Shown piece by piece: positions 8,352 to 16,809 of a DNA stretch of 64,000 nt. This stretch comes from an uncultured Caldilineales bacterium (GTDB lineage Bacteria; Chloroflexota; Anaerolineae; JAAEKA01), in contig CALESQ010000120.1 of NCBI GenBank assembly GCA_937907455.1, positions 1 to 64,000 on the forward strand, given 5' to 3'. The number at the start of each line of letters is the position of its first letter. The first letter of the stretch is position 1. Below the pieces are notes generated by a model. That model worked only from the letters and a program-made list of their open reading frames with translations, was not told where the DNA came from and did no database searches. The position numbers and the translations under genes were made by a program.

Positions 8352-9227
8352 ATGAACCCTGTTCTTATCGCCATCGGCCCTATGAGTGTCACTTGGTACG
8401 GCCTGCTGATTGTCGGCGGAGCCGTGTTGGCCGCATGGATTGCCACGCGCGAGGCCACACGTCGCGGCGAAAACCCTGAACATGTGTGGAACGTGCTGCC
8501 CTGGCTGTTGCTGGCTGGCATCATCGGCGCCCGACTTTACCATGTCTTCTCCAATCCGGTAGGCGGCATGGGCTGGAGCTGGTATCGCGAACATCCCATT
8601 GACATCATCGCTTTTTGGAACGGTGGCTTTCGTGGCCTCGGTATCTTTGGCGGCGTGTTAGGTGGCCTGATCGCTCTGCTGATCTATCTACGTGCCAACC
8701 GGCTGTCTCTGCCGCGCTGGTTGGATATTGTGGCTCCCGGCGTGCTGGTGGCGCAGGCCATTGGTCGCTTTGGCAACTTTATCAACCAGGAACTGTACGG
8801 CCCTCCTACTACACTGCCGTGGGGCTTCAAGATCAATACGGCCTATCCTTTTCAGACGCCCACGGAAATGCTGGGGCGCACCAATGCCGAGATCTTGCAA
8901 TATGTCAGCCAAACGCGTTTTCATCCCACCTTCTTCTACGAGGCGCTCTGGAATGTGGTTGGCTTTTTTGTGCTGTGGACGGTGGCACGTCGGGCAGCGG
9001 CTAAACTCCGTGAAGGCGACCTGTTCCTCATGTACCTGATCTGGTATCCTCTGGGGCGTCTGCTGGTAGAGATGTTCCGTCCTGATGCCTGGGTAAGTGG
9101 TCTGCCCGGTCTGGCTACTGCACAGCTTATCAGCCTGGTGTTGATTGTCGTGGGCGTGGTTGGTCTGATTTTGCGCCATCGCGCCTGGCAACCCGGCAGC
9201 GATGGCCGCGGGGAAAGCCGCGCATGA
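8352..9227 (+). CDS. lgt: Prolipoprotein diacylglyceryl transferase
   Basis: 291-residue membrane enzyme that moves diacylglycerol from phosphatidylglycerol to the lipobox cysteine of prelipoproteins. The start at 8352 (MNPVLIAIGPMSVTWYGLL) has GGAG 8 nt upstream and follows the promoter at 8278-8306. The Lgt signature is clear: GRFGNFINQELYG near residue 137, with the essential Arg, Asn and Glu. GARLYHVFSN and HPTFFYEALWN are further Lgt blocks. Seven hydrophobic segments fit the family. The gene overlaps the DUF2007 gene by 4 bp (ATGA), and a lipoprotein gene follows at 9613, so enzyme and a client are neighbours. Confidence 0.95.
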   Translation: MNPVLIAIGPMSVTWYGLLIVGGAVLAAWIATREATRRGENPEHVWNVLPWLLLAGIIGARLYHVFSNPVGGMGWSWYREHPIDIIAFWNGGFRGLGIFGGVLGGLIALLIYLRANRLSLPRWLDIVAPGVLVAQAIGRFGNFINQELYGPPTTLPWGFKINTAYPFQTPTEMLGRTNAEILQYVSQTRFHPTFFYEALWNVVGFFVLWTVARRAAAKLREGDLFLMYLIWYPLGRLLVEMFRPDAWVSGLPGLATAQLISLVLIVVGVVGLILRHRAWQPGSDGRGESRA

Positions 9228-9583
9228 CAGCCAGCGCGCTGGATTGGCTCAATCGTCGGCGTCGTGCTGACAGCCAGCGCGCGCAAGCCGCTGCCGGCAG
9301 CTCGATTCAGCCCGGCGAGCCGGTGATGGTCTATGAAGCTGCCGGTGACCTTGAGGCGCAGGTGATCAAGGCCTATTTGCAGGATGCTGGCATTCCGGTG
9401 ATGCTGCAAGGCGAGGCATTGGGCCGGGTGTACGGCCTCACTGTGGGCAAGATTGCCCGGGTGCGCGTGTACGTGCCGGCTCCCCTGGCCGAGAAGGCAC
9501 GCGAACTGCTGGAACGTGATGAGACCGACGATGAGTCTGATGGCGGCATGAATGCCGAATCAACAGATTACGACTTGCTGTAG
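9224..9583 (+). CDS. DUF2007 domain protein (putative signal-transducing protein)
   Basis: 119 residues. The middle (residues about 30-90) reads as a DUF2007 ferredoxin-like fold: PVMVYEAAGDLEAQVIKAYL, then AGIPVMLQGE and RVRVYVPAPLAEKARELLE. These domains resemble ACT/PII-like small sensory folds. An Ala/Arg/Gln-rich N-terminus precedes it and an acidic tail (DETDDESDGG) follows. Start and end overlap or abut neighbours (ATGA with lgt), so it sits in the lgt operon. Its exact role is unknown. Confidence 0.75.
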   Translation: MTASALDWLNRRRRADSQRAQAAAGSSIQPGEPVMVYEAAGDLEAQVIKAYLQDAGIPVMLQGEALGRVYGLTVGKIARVRVYVPAPLAEKARELLERDETDDESDGGMNAESTDYDLL

Positions 9584-9612
9584 TGATAAGATACCCACGA
9601 AGGAATTACTCT

Positions 9613-11532
9613 ATGTTTTTTAAGTTTACCAACCACTCTTTCTCTAACTACCGTTTTCTGCTGCTGCTGGCGCTGTTGCTGTTGATTACAGCCTGTACAG
9701 CGCCGGGCGTGCCCAACCCCGAAGCCGCAGCCACCGATGAACCCGCAGTCGCAGCCAATCAGGGCGGCCAGCCAGCCAATTCTCCTGCGCCGGTGAGTGA
9801 TGCCACCCGCAGCAAGGGCAGTGCCGATGCCACTGTCACCATCATTGAATATTCCGATTTTCAGTGTCCCTATTGCTCGCGTTGGGTGCTGGAAACCTAT
9901 CCCAGCCTGGTCAAAGACTATATCGAAACCGGCAAGGTGCGCCTGGAGTTCCGCGACTTTCCGCTGAGCAACCTGCACCCCAACGCCATGGCCGCCGCAG
10001 TGGCCTCGCGCTGTGCTGCCGAGCAGGATGCCTATTGGCCGATGCACGACAAGCTCTTTACCGCACAGGATGCGTGGAGCAGCCAATCTGCTGCCGATGT
10101 TGCCAAGACCTTTTCGGCCTACGCCACCGAGTTGGGTATAGACGCCACCGCTTTCGACGCCTGCCTGGCTAGCGACAAGTACAACGAGGCCATTGCCCAG
10201 GACATGCAGCAAGGTCAAGCTGCTGGTGTCAGCGGCACGCCCAGCTTCCTGGTCAACGGCACGCTGGTGGTGGGCGCGCAGCCCTATTCTGTTTTCCAGC
10301 AGGCCCTGGATACACTGCTGGCCGGCGGTGCGCTGGAAGATCCCAACGCCGCCGCACAGCAGCCGCAGGGCACACCCCAACCGGTTGCCATCAACATCGA
10401 AGGCGCACCCGTGCAGGGCGATCCCAATGCTTCCATGACCATCGTGGTTTTCTCTGATTTTCAGTGCCCCTATTGCGCCCGCTTTGCTGCGCAAACCTTG
10501 CCCACCCTGTTGCAGGAATATGTAGACAGCGGCAAGGCCAAACTGGTATTCAAGGATTTTCCGCTGGAGAGCATTCATCCCAACGCCGAAAAAGCGGCCG
10601 AGGCCACGCGCTGCGTGCGCGAGCTGGCCGGTGATGACGCCTACTGGGCCATGCACGACAAGCTGTTTGCCGTACAGGCCGACTGGAGCAGCCTGTCCGA
10701 CCCGGCAGATAGCTTCGCCACCTACGCTGTTGAACAGGGCGCTGATAAAGCCGCCTTCAGCGAATGCCTCAGCAGCGGGCGCTATCAGGAAGCCGTACAG
10801 GCTGATTTGGTTGAAGGACTGAACATCGGCGTGCAGGGCACTCCCACCTTCTTTCTCGACGGCCAGGCATTTGTCGGCGCCCAGCCCATTGCTAACTTCC
10901 GCCAGGCCATCGCTATGGTGCAAGAAGGCCTGAGCATCGCACCGGCCCCCACCCCCACGCCCGCGCCCGAACCTACCCCGGCTCCGCTGGGCCAGGATGT
11001 ACCGCTGGATAACATCGCCGGCAGCAAAGGCAACCCCGATGCCCCCGTGGTGATCGTGGAATATACCGACTATCAGTGTCCCTTCTGTCTGCGTCACGTT
11101 GCGCAAACCCTGCCCGGTCTCCAGCAATACATTGATGACGGCACAGTCTATTACGTGGTCAAAGACTTCCCGCTGACCTCCATCCATCCGCAAGCCCCCA
11201 AAGCTGCCGAAGCTGCCCGTTGCGCCGGTGCCCAGGATACCTATTGGGAAATGCACGACCTGCTCTTCCAGAACCAGCAACAATGGTCCGGTCAGGTCGC
11301 AGCCACAGACCTCTTCAAACAGTATGCCGGTCAGCTCAAACTAGACCAAAAAGCCTTTGATGCCTGTCTCGACAGCGGCGAACAAGCCGCAGTCGTCGAA
11401 GCTAACCTGCAGGAAGGCGTTGGCTTTGGCATCCGCGGCACGCCCGGTTTCTTCGTCAACCGCAACCCCCTGCCCGGAGCCTATCCGCTTGAATATTTCC
11501 AGCAGTTGATCCAGGCAGAGGTAGGAAATTAA
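9613..11532 (+). CDS. Lipoprotein with three tandem DsbA-like (thioredoxin_4) domains
   Basis: 639 residues from ATG 9613, which has AAGGA about 9 nt upstream. The signal peptide ends in a lipobox (LLLITAC, then TAPG), so it should be anchored to the outer face of the membrane. Three homologous oxidoreductase domains follow, each beginning with a CxxC motif: FQCPYCSRW (Cys85/88), FQCPYCARF (Cys285/288) and YQCPFCLRH (Cys489/492). Each then has a KDFPL or RDFPL block, an HDKLF-type block and a cis-Pro loop (SGTPSFLVNG, QGTPTFFLDG, RGTPGFFVN). A Pro/Thr-rich linker separates domains two and three. Single-domain BdbD/DsbA-like proteins are usual, so triplication is odd. It probably forms or rearranges disulfides outside the membrane and may serve cytochrome maturation next door. 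Confidence 0.9.
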   Translation: MFFKFTNHSFSNYRFLLLLALLLLITACTAPGVPNPEAAATDEPAVAANQGGQPANSPAPVSDATRSKGSADATVTIIEYSDFQCPYCSRWVLETYPSLVKDYIETGKVRLEFRDFPLSNLHPNAMAAAVASRCAAEQDAYWPMHDKLFTAQDAWSSQSAADVAKTFSAYATELGIDATAFDACLASDKYNEAIAQDMQQGQAAGVSGTPSFLVNGTLVVGAQPYSVFQQALDTLLAGGALEDPNAAAQQPQGTPQPVAINIEGAPVQGDPNASMTIVVFSDFQCPYCARFAAQTLPTLLQEYVDSGKAKLVFKDFPLESIHPNAEKAAEATRCVRELAGDDAYWAMHDKLFAVQADWSSLSDPADSFATYAVEQGADKAAFSECLSSGRYQEAVQADLVEGLNIGVQGTPTFFLDGQAFVGAQPIANFRQAIAMVQEGLSIAPAPTPTPAPEPTPAPLGQDVPLDNIAGSKGNPDAPVVIVEYTDYQCPFCLRHVAQTLPGLQQYIDDGTVYYVVKDFPLTSIHPQAPKAAEAARCAGAQDTYWEMHDLLFQNQQQWSGQVAATDLFKQYAGQLKLDQKAFDACLDSGEQAAVVEANLQEGVGFGIRGTPGFFVNRNPLPGAYPLEYFQQLIQAEVGN

Positions 11533-11565
11533 CAGCGAATGCCTAAGCCGTAGCTGAAAATCAAC

Positions 11566-11599
11566 ATTGGTGGCTGCCCCGGTTTCGGCAGCCACCAAT
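11566..11599. terminator. Strong hairpin after the triple-DsbA gene, no T-run
   Basis: A 13-bp perfect stem (11566-11578 with 11587-11599) and an 8-nt loop, but no clear T-tract on either side. It may be a transcript-end stabiliser or a weak terminator between the lgt and ccm operons. The rest of 11533-11680 shows no gene. Confidence 0.5.
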
Positions 11600-11680
11600 A
11601 GGTGTTACGGATTACATACCTGGATCATGCAATATGACCTTCATCATACCGTGCTGCACAGCTTTGTGGCACAATAGGCG

Positions 11681-11709
11681 TTGACACCCGGTAACAGCAA
11701 TGCTATACT
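11681..11709 (+). promoter_or_regulatory. Sigma70-type promoter of the ccm operon
   Basis: TTGACA at 11681-11686, a 17-bp spacer, TATACT at 11704-11709, 42 bp before the ccmE ATG. Confidence 0.8.
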
Positions 11710-11751
11710 AACTGGCATGCCGTGCCTTACATCAACACCAGGAGCCTTTTC

Positions 11752-12243
11752 ATGAGCGAATCGACAGTTCTGATTACCCCGCAGCTTGACGCCAAGCCTG
11801 CCAACCGCAACCTAAAGTTTATCATAGGTGCAGCAGTCATCTTTGTGGCAATCGGCTTTCTCGTCTTCAACGCCATGAGCACTTCCGGCGCGTACTACAT
11901 GACCGTCAGCGAGTTGCAACAGCAAGCCGCCGACAAAGCCGGCAAAACCGTGCGCGTCAGCGGTCTTGTCGTAGACGAAAGCATTGACTACAACTCAGCC
12001 GACTTGATCCTGCGCTTCAGCATCAAAGACGACGCCAACCAGTTGCCCATCTACTTCCACGGCCCGCGGCCGGACAACTTCACCCGCGCCACCGAAGCCA
12101 TTGTTGAAGGGCACTACGGCGAAGACGGCGTACTCTATGCCAACACGTTGCTGCTAAAATGTCCCTCGCGCTACGAAGAGCATGGCGGCGACCAAAAGCC
12201 GGTTGAAGACTACGAAGAAATTCAGGTTCAATCCGTCGGTTAA
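11752..12243 (+). CDS. ccmE: Cytochrome c-type biogenesis protein CcmE, CXXXY variant
   Basis: 163-residue heme chaperone of System I cytochrome c maturation. The start at 11752 has AGGAG just upstream. One N-terminal helix (residues about 20-42) anchors an OB-fold domain with the family blocks VRVSGLVV, ADLILRFSIKDD and IVEGHYGEDGVL. The heme-attachment site reads KCPSRYEE, with Cys137 in place of the His of the classical HxxxY motif and Tyr141 kept. The CXXXY form is known from archaea and from Desulfovibrio-type bacteria, where Cys is the heme ligand. It is first gene of a large ccm operon. Confidence 0.9.
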   Translation: MSESTVLITPQLDAKPANRNLKFIIGAAVIFVAIGFLVFNAMSTSGAYYMTVSELQQQAADKAGKTVRVSGLVVDESIDYNSADLILRFSIKDDANQLPIYFHGPRPDNFTRATEAIVEGHYGEDGVLYANTLLLKCPSRYEEHGGDQKPVEDYEEIQVQSVG

Positions 12244-12322
12244 CCACCGGCAATCAGGTAACATCACATCACGGTCGCTCGCCGCAGGCATAGGGCGGGC
12301 GATCGTTTTTCTTTTTTCACGC

Positions 12323-14221
12323 ATGAGCATTCATCTTTCCCCCTCACCCTGGCGCAGTCGCTTGCGTCGTTGCTTTCTTTTTCTGCTGATCGGAACAGCC
12401 GGCTTTTTGCTGGTTGTGCAGCATGCCACCCCAACCGCAGCAAATCGTCTTCAGCAAGGCCCTGATACCCCACCTGACAGCCGCAACGGCATGATGCTTT
12501 TCCAGCAAAACTGTGCGCCCTGTCATGGCGCACTTGGGCTGGGTGATGGCGATGCCTCCAATGGCTTGCCCGAAAACGTCAACGGCGCTGTGCTGGCCGA
12601 TCCTGCCCTGGTAAGTGCCGCCACACCCGCTGGCTGGTTTGAAGTGGTCAAGGAAGGGCGCATGGATCGCTTCATGCCGCCCTGGAAAAACCAGATGACC
12701 GACCAGCAAATTTGGGACACAGTCAGCTTTGCCCTGTCGCTGCATGTGCTGCCCGAGCAACTGGCCGAGGGCCAAACCATCTGGGGAGAACAGTGTGCAG
12801 CCTGTCACGGCGACACCGGCCAGGGCGACGGGCCGCAAGCCTTGAAAGATAGCCTGGTCATGCCCGACCTGTCTGACCCCGTCGCCACTGCCGCCCGTTC
12901 GCTGGCCGACTGGCAAACCATCATCGCCGAGGGCAAGGATAAAATGCCTGCCTTTGCCGATGAACTCAGCCCTGCCCAGATCACCGCAGCCGCCGAACAG
13001 GCGCGCACCTTTGCCTTTCCCCCGGTGATGCTTGAGCCTATGCCCGAAGGCTCCGGCGTTATCAGCGGCCAGGTGCTGAATGCCACCAGCAAACAGCCAG
13101 TTTCCGCAACAGTCACCCTGAACGCCTTCGACAACTTCAACGCCCTGCAAAGCAAAACCATCTCCACCGCAGCCGATGGCAGCTTCCGCTTTGAAAAAAT
13201 TGCCACCGGCACACAGTACGCCTATATTGTCACCACAGTTTACAACGACTTTTCCTTTGGCAGCCAGCCCGTCACCTTTGCCGAGGGCAGCAGCAGCGCC
13301 GAAGCACTCATTAACGTCTATGAAACTAGCGCCGTAGCTGGCGACATCCGCATCAGCACCGCCCAGTGGTTTATTGATCAGCACCAGGGTGCGCTGCTGG
13401 TGGGTGAGCTGTATCGCATCACTTACACCAGCGACACCGTTTATACCGGCAGCGAAGAAGTAGCTCCCGGCAGCAACATCGTGCTGCGCTTCCCCTTGCC
13501 CGCAGAGGCCGCCTCGTTGGTGCTGGATGGCGGCGAGCTGGGCCAACGTTTTGTGCGCACTGCCGATGGCGTCGTAGACACCCAACCGCTGATGCCCGGC
13601 ACATCGCAGATACTCATGCGCTACCTGATGCCCTACAGCGGTGAAAAAATCACCTTTGCCCACGCCGTGGCCTATCCCACCGACAACCTGAGCGTGTTGG
13701 TGGTAGACGGCCCTGCTGTGGACACCGAGCTGACCAACCAGGGCCCCACCACCGTAGCCGAGCAGCAATGGACCAACTTCGTTGGCCTGAACCTGCCCGC
13801 TAACCAAACTATCAGGCTGGCCTTGTCCGATTTGGATCAGGCGCAGCCTGCCGCAACAACTGCCGGAGCCGCGCGCGCCTCCGAGGCAGTCATCGCTTAC
13901 AACCCCGGCTTGTTGTACGGCATTGTGGCTGTAGCTGCTTTGGCGCTGCTAGCCTTGTTTGTGGCCCTGGCACTGCGTCGCCCTGTGGCTGTGGCCGATA
14001 AGCCAGCGCCATCTGCCCTGGCTGCCGGTGCGGTTGCCGGCCCTGCCGCGCGCCGCGCGGAGCTGCTGGCCTCGCTGGCTCATCTGGATGATCTGCACGC
14101 CGCGGGCGAGCTGGATGAAGCGGCCTATCAGCGGGCACGCATCGCCCAAAAGCGCGCGCTGCTGGTGCAGGAACTAAGCGCCACCCCCGCGGCCGATGCC
14201 GCCTCAGAAGGCACGCTGTGA
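12323..14221 (+). CDS. Membrane-anchored two-heme cytochrome c with carboxypeptidase-regulatory-like domain and CcmI-like tail
   Basis: 632 residues, exported by an N-terminal signal (RRCFLFLLIGTAGFLLVV). Two cytochrome c domains carry CAPCH (Cys64, Cys67, His68) and CAACH (Cys158, Cys161, His162), each followed by a G-x-G-D-G stretch and a distal Met-containing loop (RFMPPW, KMPAFAD). Residues about 225-310 form a carboxypeptidase-regulatory/CNA-B-like beta sandwich (SGQVLNATSKQPVSATVTL). A further beta-rich region follows, then a transmembrane helix near 530-553. The cytosolic-side tail (ELLASLAHLDDLHAAGELDE) resembles the short helical motif of CcmH/CcmI subunits. It lies between ccmE and ccmA and overlaps ccmA by 4 bp. 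The start has no clear ribosome site. An electron-transfer or apocytochrome-handling role is inferred. Confidence 0.85.
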   Translation: MSIHLSPSPWRSRLRRCFLFLLIGTAGFLLVVQHATPTAANRLQQGPDTPPDSRNGMMLFQQNCAPCHGALGLGDGDASNGLPENVNGAVLADPALVSAATPAGWFEVVKEGRMDRFMPPWKNQMTDQQIWDTVSFALSLHVLPEQLAEGQTIWGEQCAACHGDTGQGDGPQALKDSLVMPDLSDPVATAARSLADWQTIIAEGKDKMPAFADELSPAQITAAAEQARTFAFPPVMLEPMPEGSGVISGQVLNATSKQPVSATVTLNAFDNFNALQSKTISTAADGSFRFEKIATGTQYAYIVTTVYNDFSFGSQPVTFAEGSSSAEALINVYETSAVAGDIRISTAQWFIDQHQGALLVGELYRITYTSDTVYTGSEEVAPGSNIVLRFPLPAEAASLVLDGGELGQRFVRTADGVVDTQPLMPGTSQILMRYLMPYSGEKITFAHAVAYPTDNLSVLVVDGPAVDTELTNQGPTTVAEQQWTNFVGLNLPANQTIRLALSDLDQAQPAATTAGAARASEAVIAYNPGLLYGIVAVAALALLALFVALALRRPVAVADKPAPSALAAGAVAGPAARRAELLASLAHLDDLHAAGELDEAAYQRARIAQKRALLVQELSATPAADAASEGTL

Positions 14222-14916
14222 TCCACGTCAGCAAGCTGGTGAAGGCGTTTGGCCGACGCCCCGTGTTGCGCGGTGTGGATCTGGATGTGCCCGCGGGCCA
14301 ATCGGTGGCGTTGTTTGGCCCCAACGGCGCCGGTAAAACCACGCTGATCCGCATCATCGCCGGTCTGAGCAAGCTCACTGCCGGACGCGTTACGCTGGGC
14401 GGTCAGGATATTCAGCGTTCTGGCGATGGCTTGCGTCGCTACATCGGCGTGGTTTCGCACAACCCGCTGGTGTACGATAGCCTCACCGCCGAAGAAAACC
14501 TGCAATTCTTTGGCCGCATCTATGACGTGCCAGAGTTGGAACCGCGCCTGAAAACGGTGTTGGAACAGGTGGGTTTGACCGCGCGGCGCAAGGATGTGGT
14601 GCGCACTTTCAGTCGCGGCATGATCCAGCGGCTGGCTATTGCCCGCGCTATTCTGCACGATCCGCCCATTTTGCTCCTCGACGAACCAGACACCGGACTG
14701 GATCAGCAGGCCGCCGACATGCTGCGCACTCTGCTGGCCGATTTGGGCAGTGGCGACCGCACGGTGTTGCTCACCACCCACAATCTGGAGCGCGGCATCG
14801 AATGGGCCGACCGTGCTTTGATCCTCAACGGCGGCCGTATTTGCTTTGATGCGCCTACGGCTGGCCTCAGCGGCGCTGAGTTTCGGCGCATCTACAGCGA
14901 CGTGGTGGGCGGCTGA
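14218..14916 (+). CDS. ccmA: Heme ABC exporter ATP-binding protein CcmA
   Basis: 232-residue ABC ATPase of the CcmABCD complex that releases holo-CcmE. GTG start overlapping the preceding stop (GTGA). Walker A is GPNGAGKTTLIR (residues about 37-48), the signature is FSRGMIQRLAIARA rather than LSGGQ, as often in CcmA, and Walker B is ILLLDEPDTGLD. The H-loop is TTHN. Its stop codon abuts the ccmB start. Confidence 0.93.
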   Translation: MIHVSKLVKAFGRRPVLRGVDLDVPAGQSVALFGPNGAGKTTLIRIIAGLSKLTAGRVTLGGQDIQRSGDGLRRYIGVVSHNPLVYDSLTAEENLQFFGRIYDVPELEPRLKTVLEQVGLTARRKDVVRTFSRGMIQRLAIARAILHDPPILLLDEPDTGLDQQAADMLRTLLADLGSGDRTVLLTTHNLERGIEWADRALILNGGRICFDAPTAGLSGAEFRRIYSDVVGG

Positions 14917-15587
14917 TGAGCTTTCTGCGCAAGGTGCTGGCTATTGTCTGGAAGGATGTGCGCGCTGAACTGCGCACCAAAGACATCCTCAGCTCGATGT
15001 TGGTATTCGCCGGTTTGTCGGTGCTGATTTTTCAGTTTGCCTTTGACCTGCGTGCTGATAACGTGCGCCTGGTGCTGCCCGGCGTGTTGTGGATTGCCGT
15101 GACCTTTGCCGGTGTGCTGGGCTTGAACCGTTCCTTTATTTTGGAACAGGATCGCGGCTGCATGGAGGGATTGCTGCTGGCCCCGATGGACCGCAGTGCC
15201 ATCTACTTCGGCAAGCTGATCGGTAACCTGCTTTTCATCGCCGTGGTCGAGCTGTTGCTGCTGCCGCTGATGTCGGTGCTGTTCAATGTGTCGCTGCTGT
15301 CGCCGACGCTTGTGCTGGTGCTGGCACTGGGCACGCTGGGCTATGCTGCTGTGGGTACGCTGTTTGCCGCACTCAGCATCAACACGCGGGCGCGTGAGGT
15401 GATGCTGCCTATTCTGCTTTTCCCGGTGATGATCCCGGTGTTTGTGGCCGGCGTGCAGGCTGTCAGCGGCTTGCTGGATGGCGATACATTAGCCGACATT
15501 GCTAAATGGATTCGCCTGCTGCTGGCCTACGACGGCATTTTTATTGCCGCCGCCATGATTTTATTCGATTACGTCGTTGAAGAATAA
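14916..15587 (+). CDS. ccmB: Heme exporter membrane protein CcmB
   Basis: 223-residue integral membrane protein with six hydrophobic helices. The N-terminal KVLAIVWKDVRAELRTKDI and the GLNRSFILEQDRGCMEGLLL loop are CcmB family blocks. It forms the permease of CcmABCD with CcmA and CcmC. Its start overlaps the ccmA stop by one base, and ccmC follows after 12 bp. Confidence 0.92.
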   Translation: MSFLRKVLAIVWKDVRAELRTKDILSSMLVFAGLSVLIFQFAFDLRADNVRLVLPGVLWIAVTFAGVLGLNRSFILEQDRGCMEGLLLAPMDRSAIYFGKLIGNLLFIAVVELLLLPLMSVLFNVSLLSPTLVLVLALGTLGYAAVGTLFAALSINTRAREVMLPILLFPVMIPVFVAGVQAVSGLLDGDTLADIAKWIRLLLAYDGIFIAAAMILFDYVVEE

Positions 15588-15599
15588 CTGGAGGTTTCA

Positions 15600-16331
15600 T
15601 TGGTTGCCAAGAAATCCTACAATCTCTTCTGGTTGGTGTTGCTGGCGCTAACCGCGGTGCTCCTTGCTGTGGGCGTTTACCTGTCCATGCTTTGGGCTCC
15701 CACAGCCGTCAACATGCCCACCGAGGCTGAGCGTTTCGCCCAACGTATCTTTTATTTTCACGTCGCCGCCGGCTGGGTTGGTTACCTGGCATTTGGCGTT
15801 ACAGCTATAGCCAGCATTGCCTATCTGGTGAAGCGTCAGCGCCGTTTCGACAACCTGGCTGTGGCCTCGGCTGAGATCGGTGTGGTCTACACCGCGGCCA
15901 ACCTGGTGAGCGGTTCGCTGTGGGCGCGGCCCACCTGGGGCACCTGGTGGTCATGGGATGATCCGCGCCTGACTCTGGCAGCCATCGTGCTGCTGGTTTA
16001 CATCGCCTATCTGATGCTGCGCAATGCTTTGGATGAGCCGGAGCGCCGCGCCCGGCTGTCATCTATCTACGGTATTGTCGGCTTTCTCAGCGTACCTTTG
16101 TCCTTTATATCGGTACGTATCTGGCGCACCATTCACCCCGCGGTGATCGGAACCGGCAGCGAGACCTCGCAAGGCGGCTTTGACATGGGCGGCAACATGG
16201 TAACGGTGTTGCTTTATGCTATTTTCGCCTTCAGCCTGATGTACGTGGTGCTGCTGCATTATCGGTTTGTGCTGGAAGAACAGCGCGAGCGTCTCGACGA
16301 TCTCAAACTGCGCGCCCTGGCTGATGGGTGA
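15600..16331 (+). CDS. ccmC: Heme exporter protein CcmC
   Basis: 243-residue, six-helix membrane protein that hands heme to CcmE. TTG start at 15600 chosen because GGAGG (15590-15594) sits 5 nt upstream. The tryptophan-rich heme-binding loop WARPTWGTWWSWDDPRL (near residue 107) is diagnostic of the CcmC/CcmF/CcsA heme-handling superfamily. RIFYFHVAAGW contains the first conserved His and WRTIHPAV the second. It is too short to be CcmF. Confidence 0.93.
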   Translation: MVAKKSYNLFWLVLLALTAVLLAVGVYLSMLWAPTAVNMPTEAERFAQRIFYFHVAAGWVGYLAFGVTAIASIAYLVKRQRRFDNLAVASAEIGVVYTAANLVSGSLWARPTWGTWWSWDDPRLTLAAIVLLVYIAYLMLRNALDEPERRARLSSIYGIVGFLSVPLSFISVRIWRTIHPAVIGTGSETSQGGFDMGGNMVTVLLYAIFAFSLMYVVLLHYRFVLEEQRERLDDLKLRALADG

Positions 16332-16588
16332 GCGAAGTAGTAACCAGTACCCAGTAAGTAGTAAACAGTAACGGGTAAACAAGTAACCAATTTACCCGCC
16401 TCCGGCATACCCGCCTCCGGCGTACCCGCCTTCGGCATACCCGCCTTCGGCATACCCGCCTCCGGCGTACCCGCCTCCGGCGTACCCGCCTCCGGCGTAC
16501 TTGTCTACTTGTTTACCCGCCTTTGGCGTACTTGTTTACTTATTTACTTGTTTACCCGCCTCCGGCGTACTTGTCTATCAATCTCCTA
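16332..16588. repeat. Composite tandem repeat: 15-nt palindromic units, 8-nt and 7-nt units
   Basis: After heptad-like GTA-rich units (16336-16390), seven head-to-tail 15-mers of the form TACCCGCCTCCGGCG run from 16393 to 16497, with T/C and A/G variants. Two more 15-mers follow, separated by octamers of the type TACTTGTT/TACTTGTC. Each 15-mer has a small CGCC/GGCG palindrome. The tract lies between ccmC and ccmD and holds no gene. The same octamer recurs, inverted, at 40919-40987, and one 15-mer-like unit recurs near 38931-38948. Confidence 0.85.
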
Positions 16589-16615
16589 ACTTCCCATTCC
16601 CCTCAAGGACTTTCC

Positions 16616-16756
16616 ATGATCTATCTCGTTGGCGGTATGATGATTTTCTGGCTGGCGACTTTCGCCTATGTGTGGAGCATTGCGCGACGCCAAAAGCAAT
16701 TGGATGAAGAAATTGCGGCACTGAGCGACGTGGTTGAGAAACCCGCGCGTCGGTAA
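16616..16756 (+). CDS. ccmD: Small CcmD-like membrane protein
   Basis: 46 residues: one hydrophobic helix (IYLVGGMMIFWLATFAYVWS) then a basic and acidic coiled tail (ARRQKQLDEEIAALSDVV). This is the size and layout of CcmD, which stabilises CcmC-CcmE within the heme exporter. The ATG at 16616 follows an AAGGA-like site about 9 nt upstream. It lies just after ccmC, the usual place. An earlier in-frame ATG would extend it into repeat DNA and is rejected. Confidence 0.75.
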   Translation: MIYLVGGMMIFWLATFAYVWSIARRQKQLDEEIAALSDVVEKPARR

Positions 16757-16809
16757 CCTCTGCATTTTTTCTGCATCTTAAGACCACAAACTCTTTGGCA
16801 GGTCTTTCG

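Noticed and set aside
9568..11283. Long antisense open frame (571 codons) opposite the triple-DsbA gene
   Set aside because: A by-product of GC-rich codon usage; glycine-rich translation, no family motif, while the plus strand has lipobox and CxxC motifs. Similar antisense frames at 12344-13807, 21857-23524 and 50921-52201 were rejected likewise.
16393..16497. CRISPR or integron repeats
   Set aside because: 15-nt units without spacers, no cas or integrase gene, unit too short.
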